Assembly: GCA_035651955.1 (NCBI GenBank)
Contig: DASRES010000088.1
Location: forward strand, 1-57,726
Direction: 5' to 3'
Length of the DNA: 57,726 bases
Source: Acidimicrobiia bacterium
GTDB taxonomy: Bacteria > Actinomycetota > Acidimicrobiia > IMCC26256 > JAMXLJ01
The notes under the pieces were generated by a model. It was not told where the DNA came from and searched no databases. It saw only the letters and a list, made by a program, of their open reading frames with translations. Every line of letters starts with the position of its first letter. Position 1 is the stretch's first letter. A program made the position numbers and the translations under genes. Below, piece after piece: positions 7,336 to 14,655 of this stretch.

Positions 7336-8139
7336 TCACCGACGTGGCGGATGCCGCGGCTTCCCTGCGACGACGGCGTGCGCGGGCAGCGTGCGCGCGG
7401 CGACGGCTTCCGCGACGTCGACGAGCCGCGCGTTGTGCTCGCGGGCATAGCTGCGAAGCGCGGCGAACGCGTCGGGCATGTCGCGGCCCGTGTGCTCGGA
7501 CACGACACCCTTGGCCTGCTCGATGACCACGCGGCTGTTCAGCGCGTACTGCAGCTGCTCGGTCAGCAGTCGCGACTCGTCGGCGGCGCGGTGCTGCAGG
7601 ATCCCGATCGTCGCGACGTCGGCGAGCGCCTGCGCGATCAGGAGATCAGACGGCGCGAGGTCGTTCGCCTGGTGACGCAACAGGTTGAGTGAACCGATGA
7701 TCTGGTCGCGCAGGCGCAGCGGGACGGCGAACACCGACCCGAACCCGGCTCTCATCGCCTCGGGCGCGAAGACCGGCCAGCGCGCCGACGCGCCCGCCAG
7801 GTCGTCGCACGCGACCTGTCCCCCTGTGCGGTAGCACTCGAGACAGGGGCCTTCGTCGTGTTGGAGCTCGAAGAGCTCGAGGAGTCCCATCCGCTCGCTG
7901 GACGACGCGGCGACGTGGAGCGCGCCGGGCGTGTCGGCGAGCATGATGCCCGCCTCTGACAGGTCGAACAGGTCGACGCATCGGCCGGTCAGGACCGAGA
8001 GGTAGTCGAGTACGTCGAAGTCGGCAACCAGCGTGTCCGCGATGTCGACGAAGGTCTGTGCGAGGAGTGCATCGCGCTGTGGCATCGACGAAGGGCTCCG
8101 TTTGGGAGGTGCGGTCGCGTGCGTGACCCGCCTCGTCAC
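7336..8139 (-). CDS. GAF-ANTAR transcription antiterminator/regulator, copy 1
   Basis: 267 residues. A GAF sensor domain spans about 25-170 (LLAQTFVDIADTLVADFDVLDYL, DEGPCLECYRTGG, FAVPLRLRDQIIGSLNLL). An ANTAR RNA-binding domain follows at about 195-250 (LTEQLQYALNSRVVIEQAKGVV, then FAALRSYAREHNARLVDVAEAV). ANTAR proteins act by binding nascent RNA hairpins and preventing termination; the GAF domain senses an unidentified small ligand. The GTG start at 8139 overlaps the stop of the next GAF-ANTAR gene (GTGA), so the two are coupled and may function as a pair. The HDEGPCLECY motif is typical of actinobacterial GAF-ANTAR proteins. Confidence 0.9.
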   Translation of the reverse strand: MTRRVTHATAPPKRSPSSMPQRDALLAQTFVDIADTLVADFDVLDYLSVLTGRCVDLFDLSEAGIMLADTPGALHVAASSSERMGLLELFELQHDEGPCLECYRTGGQVACDDLAGASARWPVFAPEAMRAGFGSVFAVPLRLRDQIIGSLNLLRHQANDLAPSDLLIAQALADVATIGILQHRAADESRLLTEQLQYALNSRVVIEQAKGVVSEHTGRDMPDAFAALRSYAREHNARLVDVAEAVAARTLPAHAVVAGKPRHPPRR

Positions 8140-8834
8140 TCGATCCTGAGCTTGCGCGCGATGACATCGCGGGCGACGTCATCGACCGGGCGTCCCTCAG
8201 CGTAGGCATGCGCCCGGAGACGCACGAGGGCCTCCCCGACGCCCACGCCGAGCTGGGCCGCGACCATCCCGGACGCTTGATGAACCTCGATGCGCAAGGT
8301 CTCCGCGCGCTCGAGCTCGGGCGCGAGCGCGCCCGTCGCCGTGCCGGCCTGCAGTTCGAGGAGGGCATGGGTGACGACCTCGGCGACGATCCGCGCGTCG
8401 TCGTACTGCTGGGTGCGCAGGTCGCCCGGCTGGCCGCAATGCAGATCGAGTGCACCGAGACGGATCGTTCCCAGCTGCAACGGGAACGCGAACACGGCAC
8501 GGATGCCGGTGTCGATCAGCGCAGGCACGAGAGCAGGCCAGCGGTGAGCCGCGGCGTCGTCGAGATCGGGGACCGACACGGATCGGCCGGCTTCGTAGGC
8601 GTCGATGCAGGGTCCCTCACCCAACGTGAATTGCAGGTCCTCGAGCAGGGCCGCCGCGTGGTCGGACGAGCCCAGCGACCCGTGGTGACGGTCGGCGATC
8701 TTGAACATGATCCCGGCCCCCGTGGTCCCGAGGACGTGGGCACACGCGGCGCACGTCTGGCGACCGGGAGCCTGACCGGCCGACTGATCGGACGCGAGCC
8801 CGGCAACGACGTGTTCGAGCGCGCCGCGTTGCAC
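8136..8834 (-). CDS. GAF-ANTAR regulator, copy 2
   Basis: About 232 residues, paralogous to the downstream gene. The GAF domain has CAHVLGTTGAGIMFKIADRH, LGEGPCIDAYEAGRSV and VFAFPLQLGTIRLGALDLH. The ANTAR domain follows with LRIEVHQASGMVAAQLGVGV and ALVRLRAHAYAEGRPVDDVA. The frame is open beyond 9000, but that part overlaps the GGDEF gene. The GTG at 8834 is the first plausible start after the GGDEF stop, leaving a 14-bp gap, and is not certain. The order GGDEF, GAF-ANTAR, GAF-ANTAR on one strand with coupling suggests one operon linking c-di-GMP signalling to antitermination. Confidence 0.85.
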   Translation of the reverse strand: MQRGALEHVVAGLASDQSAGQAPGRQTCAACAHVLGTTGAGIMFKIADRHHGSLGSSDHAAALLEDLQFTLGEGPCIDAYEAGRSVSVPDLDDAAAHRWPALVPALIDTGIRAVFAFPLQLGTIRLGALDLHCGQPGDLRTQQYDDARIVAEVVTHALLELQAGTATGALAPELERAETLRIEVHQASGMVAAQLGVGVGEALVRLRAHAYAEGRPVDDVARDVIARKLRIE

Positions 8835-8848
8835 CTCGTCGAGCGCCG

Positions 8849-9733
8849 CTACGAACGCGCCACGGCAACGCGACCGGGCGAGCCGCGTTCGGCCCGCCCG
8901 GCGTAGAGCCGGGAGTCGGCGACACCGAGGAGGTCGAAGCCGTCCGACGGGAACGTCGCGATCCCCGCACTGAACGACGGCATCGGGGCACCACGCAACC
9001 GCGTGACGAAGGCCTTCGCTCCCGCGCTGTCCGTCTCGGGCATGAGCACGACGAGCTCGTCGCCTCCGATCCGGTACGCCCCGTCCATGCGCCGACATGC
9101 CGCGACGAGGTGCTCCGCAAGGCCCTGGAGACGTTCGTCACCGGCGGCGTGATCGTTCGTGTCGCTGACGCCCTTCAGCCCCTCCACGTCGATCATCGCG
9201 ACGCTGAGGAACCGCTGATGACGTTCGGCGCGGGCGCGCTCTTTCGCGAACCCGAGATCGAACGCACGCCGGTTGCCCACGCCGGTCAGAGGATCGCACA
9301 GCGCGTCCGCCTGCAGTGCCGCGACGGCTTCGTGTGCGACGACCATCATCAGACGCTGCACCAGCCCGGCGAGCACCAATCGCGACCGTCCGGCACGGCC
9401 GCTCGCGCTGCGTCGCAGTAGCGCGTGCTCGAAGGTCTCGCGCATGCACGCGAGCTGTGCCAGCGCGACGTCCACCGAGCCGGCCTGCCGCGCGAAGTGT
9501 TGGGCCAGCGGTCGCAGGTCCTCGTCGACGCCACGCCCCGGCGGCTGGGGACGGCCGGGCGCCGAGGAGACGGCGCGAATCATCTCGCGGGCAATGGGCG
9601 GCGGGCGTTCGACCAGCTCGGGGTCCGAGCGGCACCGCTCACACCACGCGTCGCGCAACCGGTCGCATGCTGCGCTGCTGAAGGTCGGAGCGACCGCGTC
9701 CGAGATCGACCGTGACGTCTGCGATGTGCTCAT
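8849..9733 (-). CDS. GGDEF-domain diguanylate cyclase (GGDEL variant)
   Basis: 294 residues. Residues 1-150 form a helical N-terminal sensor-like region (LRPLAQHFARQAGSVDVALAQL) of unknown ligand. The GGDEF domain begins DPLTGVGNRRAFDLGFAKER and carries RIGGDELVVLMP, so the signature is GGDEL rather than GGDEF. Five residues before it stands RRMD, a perfect RxxD product-inhibition I-site. GGDEL variants can be active, so c-di-GMP synthesis with feedback inhibition is plausible. No EAL domain and no transmembrane segment are visible, so the protein is probably cytosolic. It is the first gene of the apparent GGDEF/GAF-ANTAR operon. Confidence 0.88.
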   Translation of the reverse strand: MSTSQTSRSISDAVAPTFSSAACDRLRDAWCERCRSDPELVERPPPIAREMIRAVSSAPGRPQPPGRGVDEDLRPLAQHFARQAGSVDVALAQLACMRETFEHALLRRSASGRAGRSRLVLAGLVQRLMMVVAHEAVAALQADALCDPLTGVGNRRAFDLGFAKERARAERHQRFLSVAMIDVEGLKGVSDTNDHAAGDERLQGLAEHLVAACRRMDGAYRIGGDELVVLMPETDSAGAKAFVTRLRGAPMPSFSAGIATFPSDGFDLLGVADSRLYAGRAERGSPGRVAVARS

Positions 9734-10027
9734 GCCGGCTGTTCACCACCCGTTGTCGGGTGCGCCACCGGGGTCCTGAGCAACGCAGAGGGAGAGGCAC
9801 TTCACGATATGCCCGCCGTCGAAGGCGCGAAAGCGTTCGACGGCGCCATGACCGCCCGGGTCCGGGTGCCTGCGGGCCCGGCTGGTGAACGAGCCCTGGA
9901 CGTGCGGCCGTGCAACGTACGTCTGGTGCCAGAGCAGCAGGAGACTTCGAGAAGGCGATGACGAGTTCCAGGATTCGGGACTGCGGTTCGCCGTCGCGAC
10001 TGGACGCCTTCTCTCGCCGAGCGTCCG

Positions 10028-10345
10028 GTGAGACAATCGGAGCCGGGTTCAAGGCGGGCCGGCAAACGCGCTCTCACGCAACGACTCGTTCTTGCCGTCG
10101 TCCTCGTCGCCCTCGTCTTCGTGTTCATCGTCGAGAATCCGAGGGAGACGAAGATCCGCTTCATCGTTCCGCGGGTGACCGCGCCGCTGTGGATCGCGTT
10201 GTTCGTCGCGGCGATCCTCGGTGCTCTGGCCGGCGCCCCATCGCTCGCCACGTCGCCGCTCCCGAGCCTTGACGGTTCCGCGGCCGGCAGCGCGACACGC
10301 CGACCGAGGCTGACTGAGACCGGCGACTGCCAGCACGGATCGTGA
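10028..10345 (+). CDS. LapA-like (DUF1049) small membrane protein
   Basis: 105 residues with two transmembrane helices: LTQRLVLAVVLVALVFVFIV, then the family motif ENPRETKIRFIVPRVTAPLW, then IALFVAAILGALAGA. This is the usual LapA/DUF1049 layout, associated with envelope assembly in other bacteria. The first 18 residues are basic and cytosolic. The GTG start at 10028 is weakly supported. The C-terminal 30 residues are unremarkable. The 294 bp upstream hold no gene I can support. Confidence 0.7.
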   Translation: MRQSEPGSRRAGKRALTQRLVLAVVLVALVFVFIVENPRETKIRFIVPRVTAPLWIALFVAAILGALAGAPSLATSPLPSLDGSAAGSATRRPRLTETGDCQHGS

Positions 10346-10367
10346 CCTTCGTGACGACCCGCGGGTC

Positions 10368-10895
10368 TCATCGGCGGTCGACGGCTGTCGCAGCGCGAGG
10401 TCCGGCTCGGTGCTGCGGGTGCTGCGAGTGGTCGGGTGGCCAGCCGTCGTCCGCGGCGCGATCGAGCGACAAGCCGTCGATGGACACTGGCGCGTGGACG
10501 CGCCGACGCGCGGGGGACCGCATCCCATGCTCCGGAGGCTTCACGGTCACGGCGGCTGCCGGCGTCGTGGCTCCTTTCGCGCCATCGTGTCGCGCGCGGC
10601 CGGCGCGTCGGCGCTCGATGCGCCATTCGGGGGACCAGCGCCGCGGCGTCGCGAACGGGATGACCCCGTCCCTGCTCTGAGGGTCGAGCCCGTCGATCGC
10701 CTGGTAGACGAGCCGTAGCGCGTTCGTCGCTTCGTAGTCGTCGGAGGCACGGGCCAGTCGATCGGTGAAGACGCCGCGCGCCTCTTCGAGCAGGCCGCGC
10801 TGCCGGCGGGCCGCGGCGGCGACGTCGCCGGCGGGCAACGCCGCCGAGATGGCGGCGTACATCGCGTGCCGTGAGTCGTCGGTGACCGAACGCAT
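10368..10895 (-). CDS. Hypothetical protein
   Basis: 175 residues from the ATG at 10895, which has a CAGGAGGG ribosome binding site close upstream. Residues 1-90 look like a genuine protein, helical and charged (HAMYAAISAALPAGDVAAAARR, RGLLEEARGVFTDRLARASDDYE). The last 60 residues become Arg/Pro-rich and may lie beyond the true end if a frameshift is present. No domain is recognised. An AT-rich region with an operator-like inverted repeat (11011-11032) lies upstream and is shared with the slipin gene on the other strand. Confidence 0.55.
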   Translation of the reverse strand: MRSVTDDSRHAMYAAISAALPAGDVAAAARRQRGLLEEARGVFTDRLARASDDYEATNALRLVYQAIDGLDPQSRDGVIPFATPRRWSPEWRIERRRAGRARHDGAKGATTPAAAVTVKPPEHGMRSPARRRVHAPVSIDGLSLDRAADDGWPPDHSQHPQHRAGPRAATAVDRR

Positions 10896-11010
10896 CGTCG
10901 CCCTCCTGTGATGGTCGTGCGGAACCGAGGAGCACGAGCAGAGGCGGTGTTGGTCAACGTGCAACGTGACCAGGTCCGCTCGTCGTTTCACCAAGATGTT
11001 AGCAGAGAAA

Positions 11011-11032
11011 AACTAGAAATTATTTGCTAGTT
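11011..11032. promoter_or_regulatory. AT-rich inverted repeat, probable operator/promoter
   Basis: AACTAG and CTAGTT arms separated by ten A/T-rich bases (AAATTATTTG) form a 22-bp dyad inside a roughly 40-bp AT-rich island in otherwise about 70% GC DNA. It lies between divergent genes (10895 minus and 11252 plus), as expected for a regulator binding site or core promoter. The binding factor is unknown. Confidence 0.5.
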
Positions 11033-11251
11033 GGCTGCTTCATGATTTACGGTCAGCGTCATGACGGCGAGCCGCGCTCGACCCGCTCCCACGATGCGGC
11101 GTGGCGCGTCACACGCAACGACGGTGCGCGTCGACCAGTCGTTCGTGGTGGTCGTCGTCGCCGGTGCGATCGCCGCGGCCGTTCCTCGCGTTGGCGAGGC
11201 CGCGTCTTGTGTCTGCTGCTCGGGTGCGCTCGAGGATCGAAGGAGCAACGA

Positions 11252-12085
11252 ATGGCAGTACTGATCGTGATCGTCGTCGTGGCCGTCGTCGCGTTCGTGG
11301 CGCTGATCGTGCTCGTCGCGTCGCTGCGGGTGGTGAAGCAGTACGAGGAGGGGGTGCTGTTCCGTCTCGGCCGGGTCGTCGGCGTTCGCACGCCGGGCCT
11401 CACCCGGATCGTGCCGGTCATCGATCGACTGCGGCGCGTGTCGCTACGGATCGTGACGATGCCCATCCAGTCGCAGGGGATCATCACGCGTGACAACGTG
11501 AGCGTCGACGTGTCGGCGGTCGCCTACTTCCGCGTGGTCGACGCGACCAAGTCGGTCGTGGCGATCGAGAACGTCGCCGCCGCGATCAATCAGATCGCCC
11601 AGACGACGCTGCGCAAGGTCGTCGGGCAGCACACGCTGGACGAGACCTTGGCGGAGACCGACCGCATCAACGTCAACATCCGCGAGATCCTCGACGTCGC
11701 GACCGAGGACTGGGGTGTCGTCGTGACGCTGGTCGAGCTGAAGGACATCCAGCTTCCGGAGACCATGAAACGGGCGATGGCGCGTCAGGCCGAGGCGGAG
11801 CGCGAGAAGCGGGCCAAGATCATCGCCGCCGAGGGCGAGTCTCTCGCGGCCGACGCGCTCGGCGCGGCGTCCGACATCATGATGGCTCACCCTCTCGCGC
11901 TCCAGCTCCGCAATCTGCAGAGCCTGGTGGAGATCGGCGTCGACAAGAACACGACGGTCGTCTTCCCGGCACCGCTCATGAGCACGATCCAGGAGCTCGG
12001 CGGCTTCCTCGCTCGGGAAGCCGCCGCGGTGGGCACGCCGCCGACCGCGCCAGCACCGAACGGTGCGACGAGCCGGCCGGAGTGA
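11252..12085 (+). CDS. Slipin / stomatin-like SPFH protein
   Basis: 277 residues. An N-terminal membrane segment [20 protein letters not shown] is followed by the SPFH domain: [60 protein letters not shown] and [21 protein letters not shown] charged coiled coil ([20 protein letters not shown]) comes next, then an [16 protein letters not shown] tail. Prokaryotic slipins organise membrane microdomains, usually with an NfeD partner; no nfeD gene is adjacent. The ATG at 11252 follows AAGGAG. A short open frame upstream (11061-11264, [20 protein letters not shown]) could encode one membrane helix, but I do not consider it proven. Confidence 0.92.
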   Translation: MAVLIVIVVVAVVAFVALIVLVASLRVVKQYEEGVLFRLGRVVGVRTPGLTRIVPVIDRLRRVSLRIVTMPIQSQGIITRDNVSVDVSAVAYFRVVDATKSVVAIENVAAAINQIAQTTLRKVVGQHTLDETLAETDRINVNIREILDVATEDWGVVVTLVELKDIQLPETMKRAMARQAEAEREKRAKIIAAEGESLAADALGAASDIMMAHPLALQLRNLQSLVEIGVDKNTTVVFPAPLMSTIQELGGFLAREAAAVGTPPTAPAPNGATSRPE

Positions 12086-12091
12086 CGCCCT

Positions 12092-12299
12092 GATCTCGCG
12101 GCCGGGTGGAGCTCAGCCCGAGCGGCTGCCCCGGCGACGGTCGTTGCGTCGCTGTCGGCGTCGCTGCTTCTTCCCGGGCGGTCCGCCGCCTTCTCCGTCG
12201 CCGGAGCGGGTGCGCTTCGCGGGGTCGGTCCTTGCTCGCGGTTTCGCCACTGCTCGGTACCGTACCGTGACTCCGCGGTCGTCGTCGTTCACCGCGAAC
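12092..12299 (-). repeat. Longer copy of the small-ORF repeat
   Basis: Its ends (12092-12130 and 12275-12299) match 6763-6801 and 6809-6833. The intervening 144 bases encode the middle of the 59-residue protein and are absent at the other site. The repeat boundaries coincide closely with the ORF, with a few bases of flank. Confidence 0.65.
12113..12292 (-). CDS. Small basic protein (59 aa), duplicated ORF family
   Basis: A 59-residue ORF from GTG at 12292 to TGA at 12113. It begins VNDDDRGVTVRYRAVAKPRA, then runs RTDPAKRTRSGDGEGGGPPG into a strongly basic tail KKQRRRQRRNDRRRGSRSG. The composition (acidic start, Gly/Pro linker, Arg/Lys tail) suggests nucleic acid binding, but no family is recognised. 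Support for a real gene comes from the second copy at 6784-6825, where start, first seven codons and last six codons are kept in frame while the middle is deleted. It lies convergent to the slipin gene end and divergent from the 86-residue gene at 12322. Confidence 0.55.
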   Translation of the reverse strand: MNDDDRGVTVRYRAVAKPRARTDPAKRTRSGDGEGGGPPGKKQRRRQRRNDRRRGSRSG

Positions 12300-12321
12300 G
12301 CGCGGAAGGGAGCAGATCCGC

Positions 12322-12582
12322 ATGGCCCGTGACGACGATTGGGGCACGGTCAGGCTGAGCGGCCGGGAAGCGCACGCGATCGCGACGTTGTTGGCCCGCC
12401 TGAGCACGTTGCTCGAGGGTGAGCGGTACCCGAACGACCTGCAGCTCACCTACGACCAGGTGCACCTCCTCGGCGCACCGCATGCGCCGGCGCCGCAGCA
12501 GCTCGCGGCCGATCTTCGCGAGCACGTCGCGCAGATCGAGCAGCAGCTACACGGCGATGTTCCGAGCGTGTGGCCCGAGTGA
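12322..12582 (+). CDS. Hypothetical 86-residue protein
   Basis: ATG with GGAAGGGAGCAG upstream. The sequence MARDDDWGTVRLSGREAHAI, then ATLLARLSTLLEGERYPNDL and a C-terminal helix LAADLREHVAQIEQQLHGD, looks like a compact, soluble, mostly helical protein. No family is recognised. The opening DDDWGTVRL resembles the DDDRGVTVRY start of the divergent small basic ORF, which may reflect shared ancestry of the N-termini or chance. Confidence 0.65.
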   Translation: MARDDDWGTVRLSGREAHAIATLLARLSTLLEGERYPNDLQLTYDQVHLLGAPHAPAPQQLAADLREHVAQIEQQLHGDVPSVWPE

Positions 12583-12624
12583 CCCAGCGCGGCGAGCTCG
12601 TGGAGCGAACCGGGCGACCCGGTC

Positions 12625-12810
12625 TTACTCGGTGGCCGGTCGCTTCATGAGCACCGCAAGGGCCCCGTCGGGCAGGGCGGTCATCCCGATGGCCTCCCAG
12701 CCCTGACTGCCCTCACGATTGAGCGCCACGACAGCTGCCGATTGGGCGGGCATCGGTGTCGGCGCCTGCAGCTGCGGCAACGCGACGATCATGTACTCCC
12801 ACGTCAACAT
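12625..12810 (-). CDS. DUF4177-like small protein
   Basis: 61 residues. MLTWEYMIVALPQL, then LNREGSQGWEAIGMTALPDG and ALAVLMKRP match the DUF4177 pattern (WEY start, an lN-lG-eGWE centre and a final strand VLLKRP). The function is unknown. It is the last gene of a minus-strand run of very small proteins that starts with the wHTH regulator at 13824; it follows the preceding gene after 34 bp. Confidence 0.75.
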   Translation of the reverse strand: MLTWEYMIVALPQLQAPTPMPAQSAAVVALNREGSQGWEAIGMTALPDGALAVLMKRPATE

Positions 12811-12844
12811 GCGCTCATCCTGTCCCGATGCGACGTGCGAGCCG

Positions 12845-13069
12845 TCAGCGACGTTCCACGCCCACGTCCGTGTCGTATCCGTACGTTGCCGTTCCGCCCG
12901 ATTCGAAGCGCAGGTCGACGGTTCGGCTGCTGTCGTCGCGCGCGACGTCGACGACGCGTTCGCGGTTCCGCCCGCGTGCCGGACACACCGTGTCGCCCGG
13001 CAGGAGCTCGCGTGCGCGGAGGCGCTCGATCGAGCCTGCCCCGAGCCGACCGAGCCATCGTGCGCTCAT
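12845..13069 (-). CDS. Small hypothetical protein of the wHTH cluster
   Basis: 74 residues from ATG 13069: MSARWLGRLGAGSIERLRAR, ELLPGDTVCPARGRNRERVV, then DLRFESGGTATYGYDTDV. The C-terminal half resembles a small beta-barrel (short strands with D-x-G turns), like the protein encoded just upstream. No family is recognised. It follows the 13083-13274 gene by 13 bp. Confidence 0.55.
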   Translation of the reverse strand: MSARWLGRLGAGSIERLRARELLPGDTVCPARGRNRERVVDVARDDSSRTVDLRFESGGTATYGYDTDVGVERR

Positions 13070-13082
13070 CGGGACCGACTCA

Positions 13083-13274
13083 TCACCGCGCGGGGGAGAT
13101 GTCGCGCGGGGCGAACTCGACGGGGAGGACATAACCATCGGAGTGACGGCGGACGAGATAGCCGGTGGTGGTCGTCCCGGCGATCTCGTAGCCGCGACTC
13201 CACTGTTCGCGGAAGCGGTCGCGGACGTCGACCTCGGCGCCGACGGACAGCCCCGACCCGAACACCGCGCTCAC
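13083..13274 (-). CDS. Small beta-rich hypothetical protein, coupled
   Basis: 63 residues from a GTG at 13274 that overlaps the TGA of the upstream gene (GTGA): SAVFGSGLSVGAEVDVRDRF, EQWSRGYEIAGTTTTGYLVR, then HSDGYVLPVEFAPRDI. The alternation of short strands and the VRDRF...GYEIA...GYLVRR...LPVEF pattern look like a Tudor/SH3-type beta-barrel, which is inference. The overlap was decisive for the start, because the upstream extension of this frame is the shadow of the zinc-ribbon gene. Confidence 0.6.
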   Translation of the reverse strand: MSAVFGSGLSVGAEVDVRDRFREQWSRGYEIAGTTTTGYLVRRHSDGYVLPVEFAPRDISPAR

Positions 13275-13453
13275 GAGATCGACGCAGACGCACGGAGCTC
13301 GCGGATGCGCTGGAGCTCGGCGCACTCGGCGCAGAGCTCGCCGCCCGCAGGCATCCGGTTGCGTGACCAGTAGTCGAGCCGCGGCCATTGCGAGCATCGG
13401 CTCGTGGAGTGCCAGACGTTCCCACCCGGTTTGCAGTGCCAGCGTTCCTTCAT
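13271..13453 (-). CDS. Small cysteine-rich (zinc-ribbon-like) protein, coupled
   Basis: 60 residues: MKERWHCKPGGNVWHSTSRC, a linker WPRLDYWSRNRMPAGG, then ELCAECAELQRIREL. Cysteines at about 7, 20, 42 and 45, with His6 and His15, could coordinate zinc; CxxC is present in the second half. The ATG at 13453 overlaps the TGA of the wHTH regulator (ATGA) and its own TGA overlaps the next start (GTGA), so three genes are translationally chained. The function is unknown. Confidence 0.6.
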   Translation of the reverse strand: MKERWHCKPGGNVWHSTSRCSQWPRLDYWSRNRMPAGGELCAECAELQRIRELRASASIS

Positions 13454-13824
13454 GACTCGTCCGTTCTTCGTGTGCGGCCGCGTGTCGAGGCCCGCTTCGG
13501 TGTCACCGTGCCGGCCCGGCTGCGCGTCCTGCGCCGTACGCCAGGTCTCGTCTCGACGAGCAGTTCGAGGAGCTCGCCGATGGTGCGTTCCCGAACGACC
13601 GGCTCGCGAAGCGGGAGGTCATGTCGCACGCGGTACCGATTGCGTCGACCGTCGCGCTCCTTCACGACGTAGCCGGCGGCGGCGAGGTCGGTGACGATGC
13701 TGTACGCGCTCCGCTCCGTGATCCCGAGCGTCGCCGCGAGCTCGCGGAGACGAATGCCGGGGTCGTGCGCGATGCACAGCAACACGCGCGCGTGATTCGT
13801 CAGGAAGCTCCACTCCGACCCCAC
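13450..13824 (-). CDS. Winged-helix (MarR-like) transcriptional regulator
   Basis: 124 residues: WSFLTNHARVLLCIAHDPGI, RLRELAATLGITERSAYSIV and TDLAAAGYVVKERDGRRNRY give a helix-turn-helix plus wing, a pattern common in actinobacterial single-domain wHTH proteins. The C-terminal 40 residues are basic. It is the first gene of the small-protein operon running to 12845 or 12625. Upstream of the ATG (13842-13853) is TCTATATCTAGA, an AT-rich near-palindrome that may be the promoter or an autoregulatory operator. CTAGAA also occurs in the AT-rich dyad at 11011. Confidence 0.8.
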   Translation of the reverse strand: MGSEWSFLTNHARVLLCIAHDPGIRLRELAATLGITERSAYSIVTDLAAAGYVVKERDGRRNRYRVRHDLPLREPVVRERTIGELLELLVETRPGVRRRTRSRAGTVTPKRASTRGRTRRTDES

Positions 13825-13888
13825 CTCGACGATGGTAGCACTCTATATCTAGAATCAGAATGCTTACGTTGCGCAGGCGCCGGGCGCG

Positions 13889-14374
13889 TCACCGCCAGCG
13901 ATGGTCGCCCGCATGGGCGAGCGGCAGCACGCAGACGAGCGGATGGCCGGTGGTCGTCCGCTCCATGAAGGTCCCGCACACGCATCCGCCGGTGTCGGTC
14001 TCGAGTCTGTCGCGCTGGAGCGCGACCTCGTCGGTATCGGTCATGAGCTCGACGTCGAGGCGCTCCTGAGCGTCGCTCTGCGCGTCGGAACGCCGGAAGA
14101 GCTCCTGGACGTGGTCGGGGGCGGCTCGGAGGATCAGCGTCGCGTGGCTCGCGCGGACGGCACGTGCGCAGCGGACGAGCGCGTCACGCCCGGCGCGGTC
14201 GATCCGGCTGGTCGACGACAGGTCGAGGACGATCCGGCGCGTCCCTTCCAACAGGACATGGGTGATCGACGTGCGAAAGGCGGGCGCGGTGTCGGCGGTC
14301 AGCTCGCCGACCGGGCAGATGACGTGCTCACCCGGACGGGTGGCGGCGTGACGAACCGTTCGAGGCTCGTCCAT
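13889..14374 (-). CDS. STAS-domain protein, copy 2
   Basis: 161 residues from ATG 14374. A STAS fold is visible: HVICPVGELTADTAPAFRTS, TRRIVLDLSSTSRIDRAGRD (the DLS...D strand-helix motif) and ALVRCARAVRASHATLILRA. The usual phosphorylatable Ser of anti-sigma-factor antagonists is replaced in this region by Arg (RIDRAGRD). The last 55 residues, with GGCVCGTFMERTTTGHPLVC and HAGDHRW, contain a Cys/His set that could bind metal and is not part of STAS. The start overlaps the upstream STAS gene by 47 bp (71 bp if the ATG at 14398 is used). Confidence 0.75.
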   Translation of the reverse strand: MDEPRTVRHAATRPGEHVICPVGELTADTAPAFRTSITHVLLEGTRRIVLDLSSTSRIDRAGRDALVRCARAVRASHATLILRAAPDHVQELFRRSDAQSDAQERLDVELMTDTDEVALQRDRLETDTGGCVCGTFMERTTTGHPLVCVLPLAHAGDHRWR

Positions 14375-14651
14375 GCCGGTTCCTCTCGTCGCGTCCATCC
14401 ACGGTCACGACCAGCACGGCGTGTGCTGCACGCGCAGCCCGCTCGCAGATGAGGAGCCCGGACACCGCCGAGTCGTCGCAGGAGGTCACCCGCGACAGGT
14501 CGACGACGATGCGACGCGCGCCTTCGGAGAGCTGCGTTGCGACCCAGCGGCGCAGCCCCGGGGTCGTCGTCGCGGTGAGCGCGCCGGTAGGTCGTACGAC
14601 GCGCGTGACGGGTGGTCGCCATTCGGTTTGCAGGTAGTCGGGTGACACCAT
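14328..14651 (-). CDS. STAS-domain anti-sigma factor antagonist-like protein, copy 1
   Basis: 107 residues. VTRVVRPTGALTATTTPGLR, then LSEGARRIVVDLSRVTSCDD and SAVSGLLICERAARAAHAVL form the STAS domain; SCDDSAVSGLL carries a Ser at the position phosphorylated in SpoIIAA/RsbV-type antagonists. Such proteins relieve anti-sigma kinases in partner-switching stress cascades. No RsbW-type kinase is in the window. The ATG at 14651 follows CGAGGAG, which lies inside a leader duplicated in front of the gene at 16764-17000. The 3' end overlaps the second STAS gene. Confidence 0.8.
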   Translation of the reverse strand: MVSPDYLQTEWRPPVTRVVRPTGALTATTTPGLRRWVATQLSEGARRIVVDLSRVTSCDDSAVSGLLICERAARAAHAVLVVTVDGRDERNRHGRASNGSSRRHPSG

Positions 14652-14655
14652 GATG

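Noticed and set aside
5813-7339. 508-codon minus-strand frame
   Set aside because: It contains one frame of the broken PIN gene and otherwise has low-complexity Arg-rich composition; it also overlaps two TatA-type genes. Not a real single gene.
9802-10935. Long minus-strand frame (377 codons)
   Set aside because: Composition is Arg/Pro/Ala-rich, there is no domain, and it overlaps the LapA-like gene and the 10368-10895 gene, which have better starts and motifs. It is a GC-driven shadow frame.
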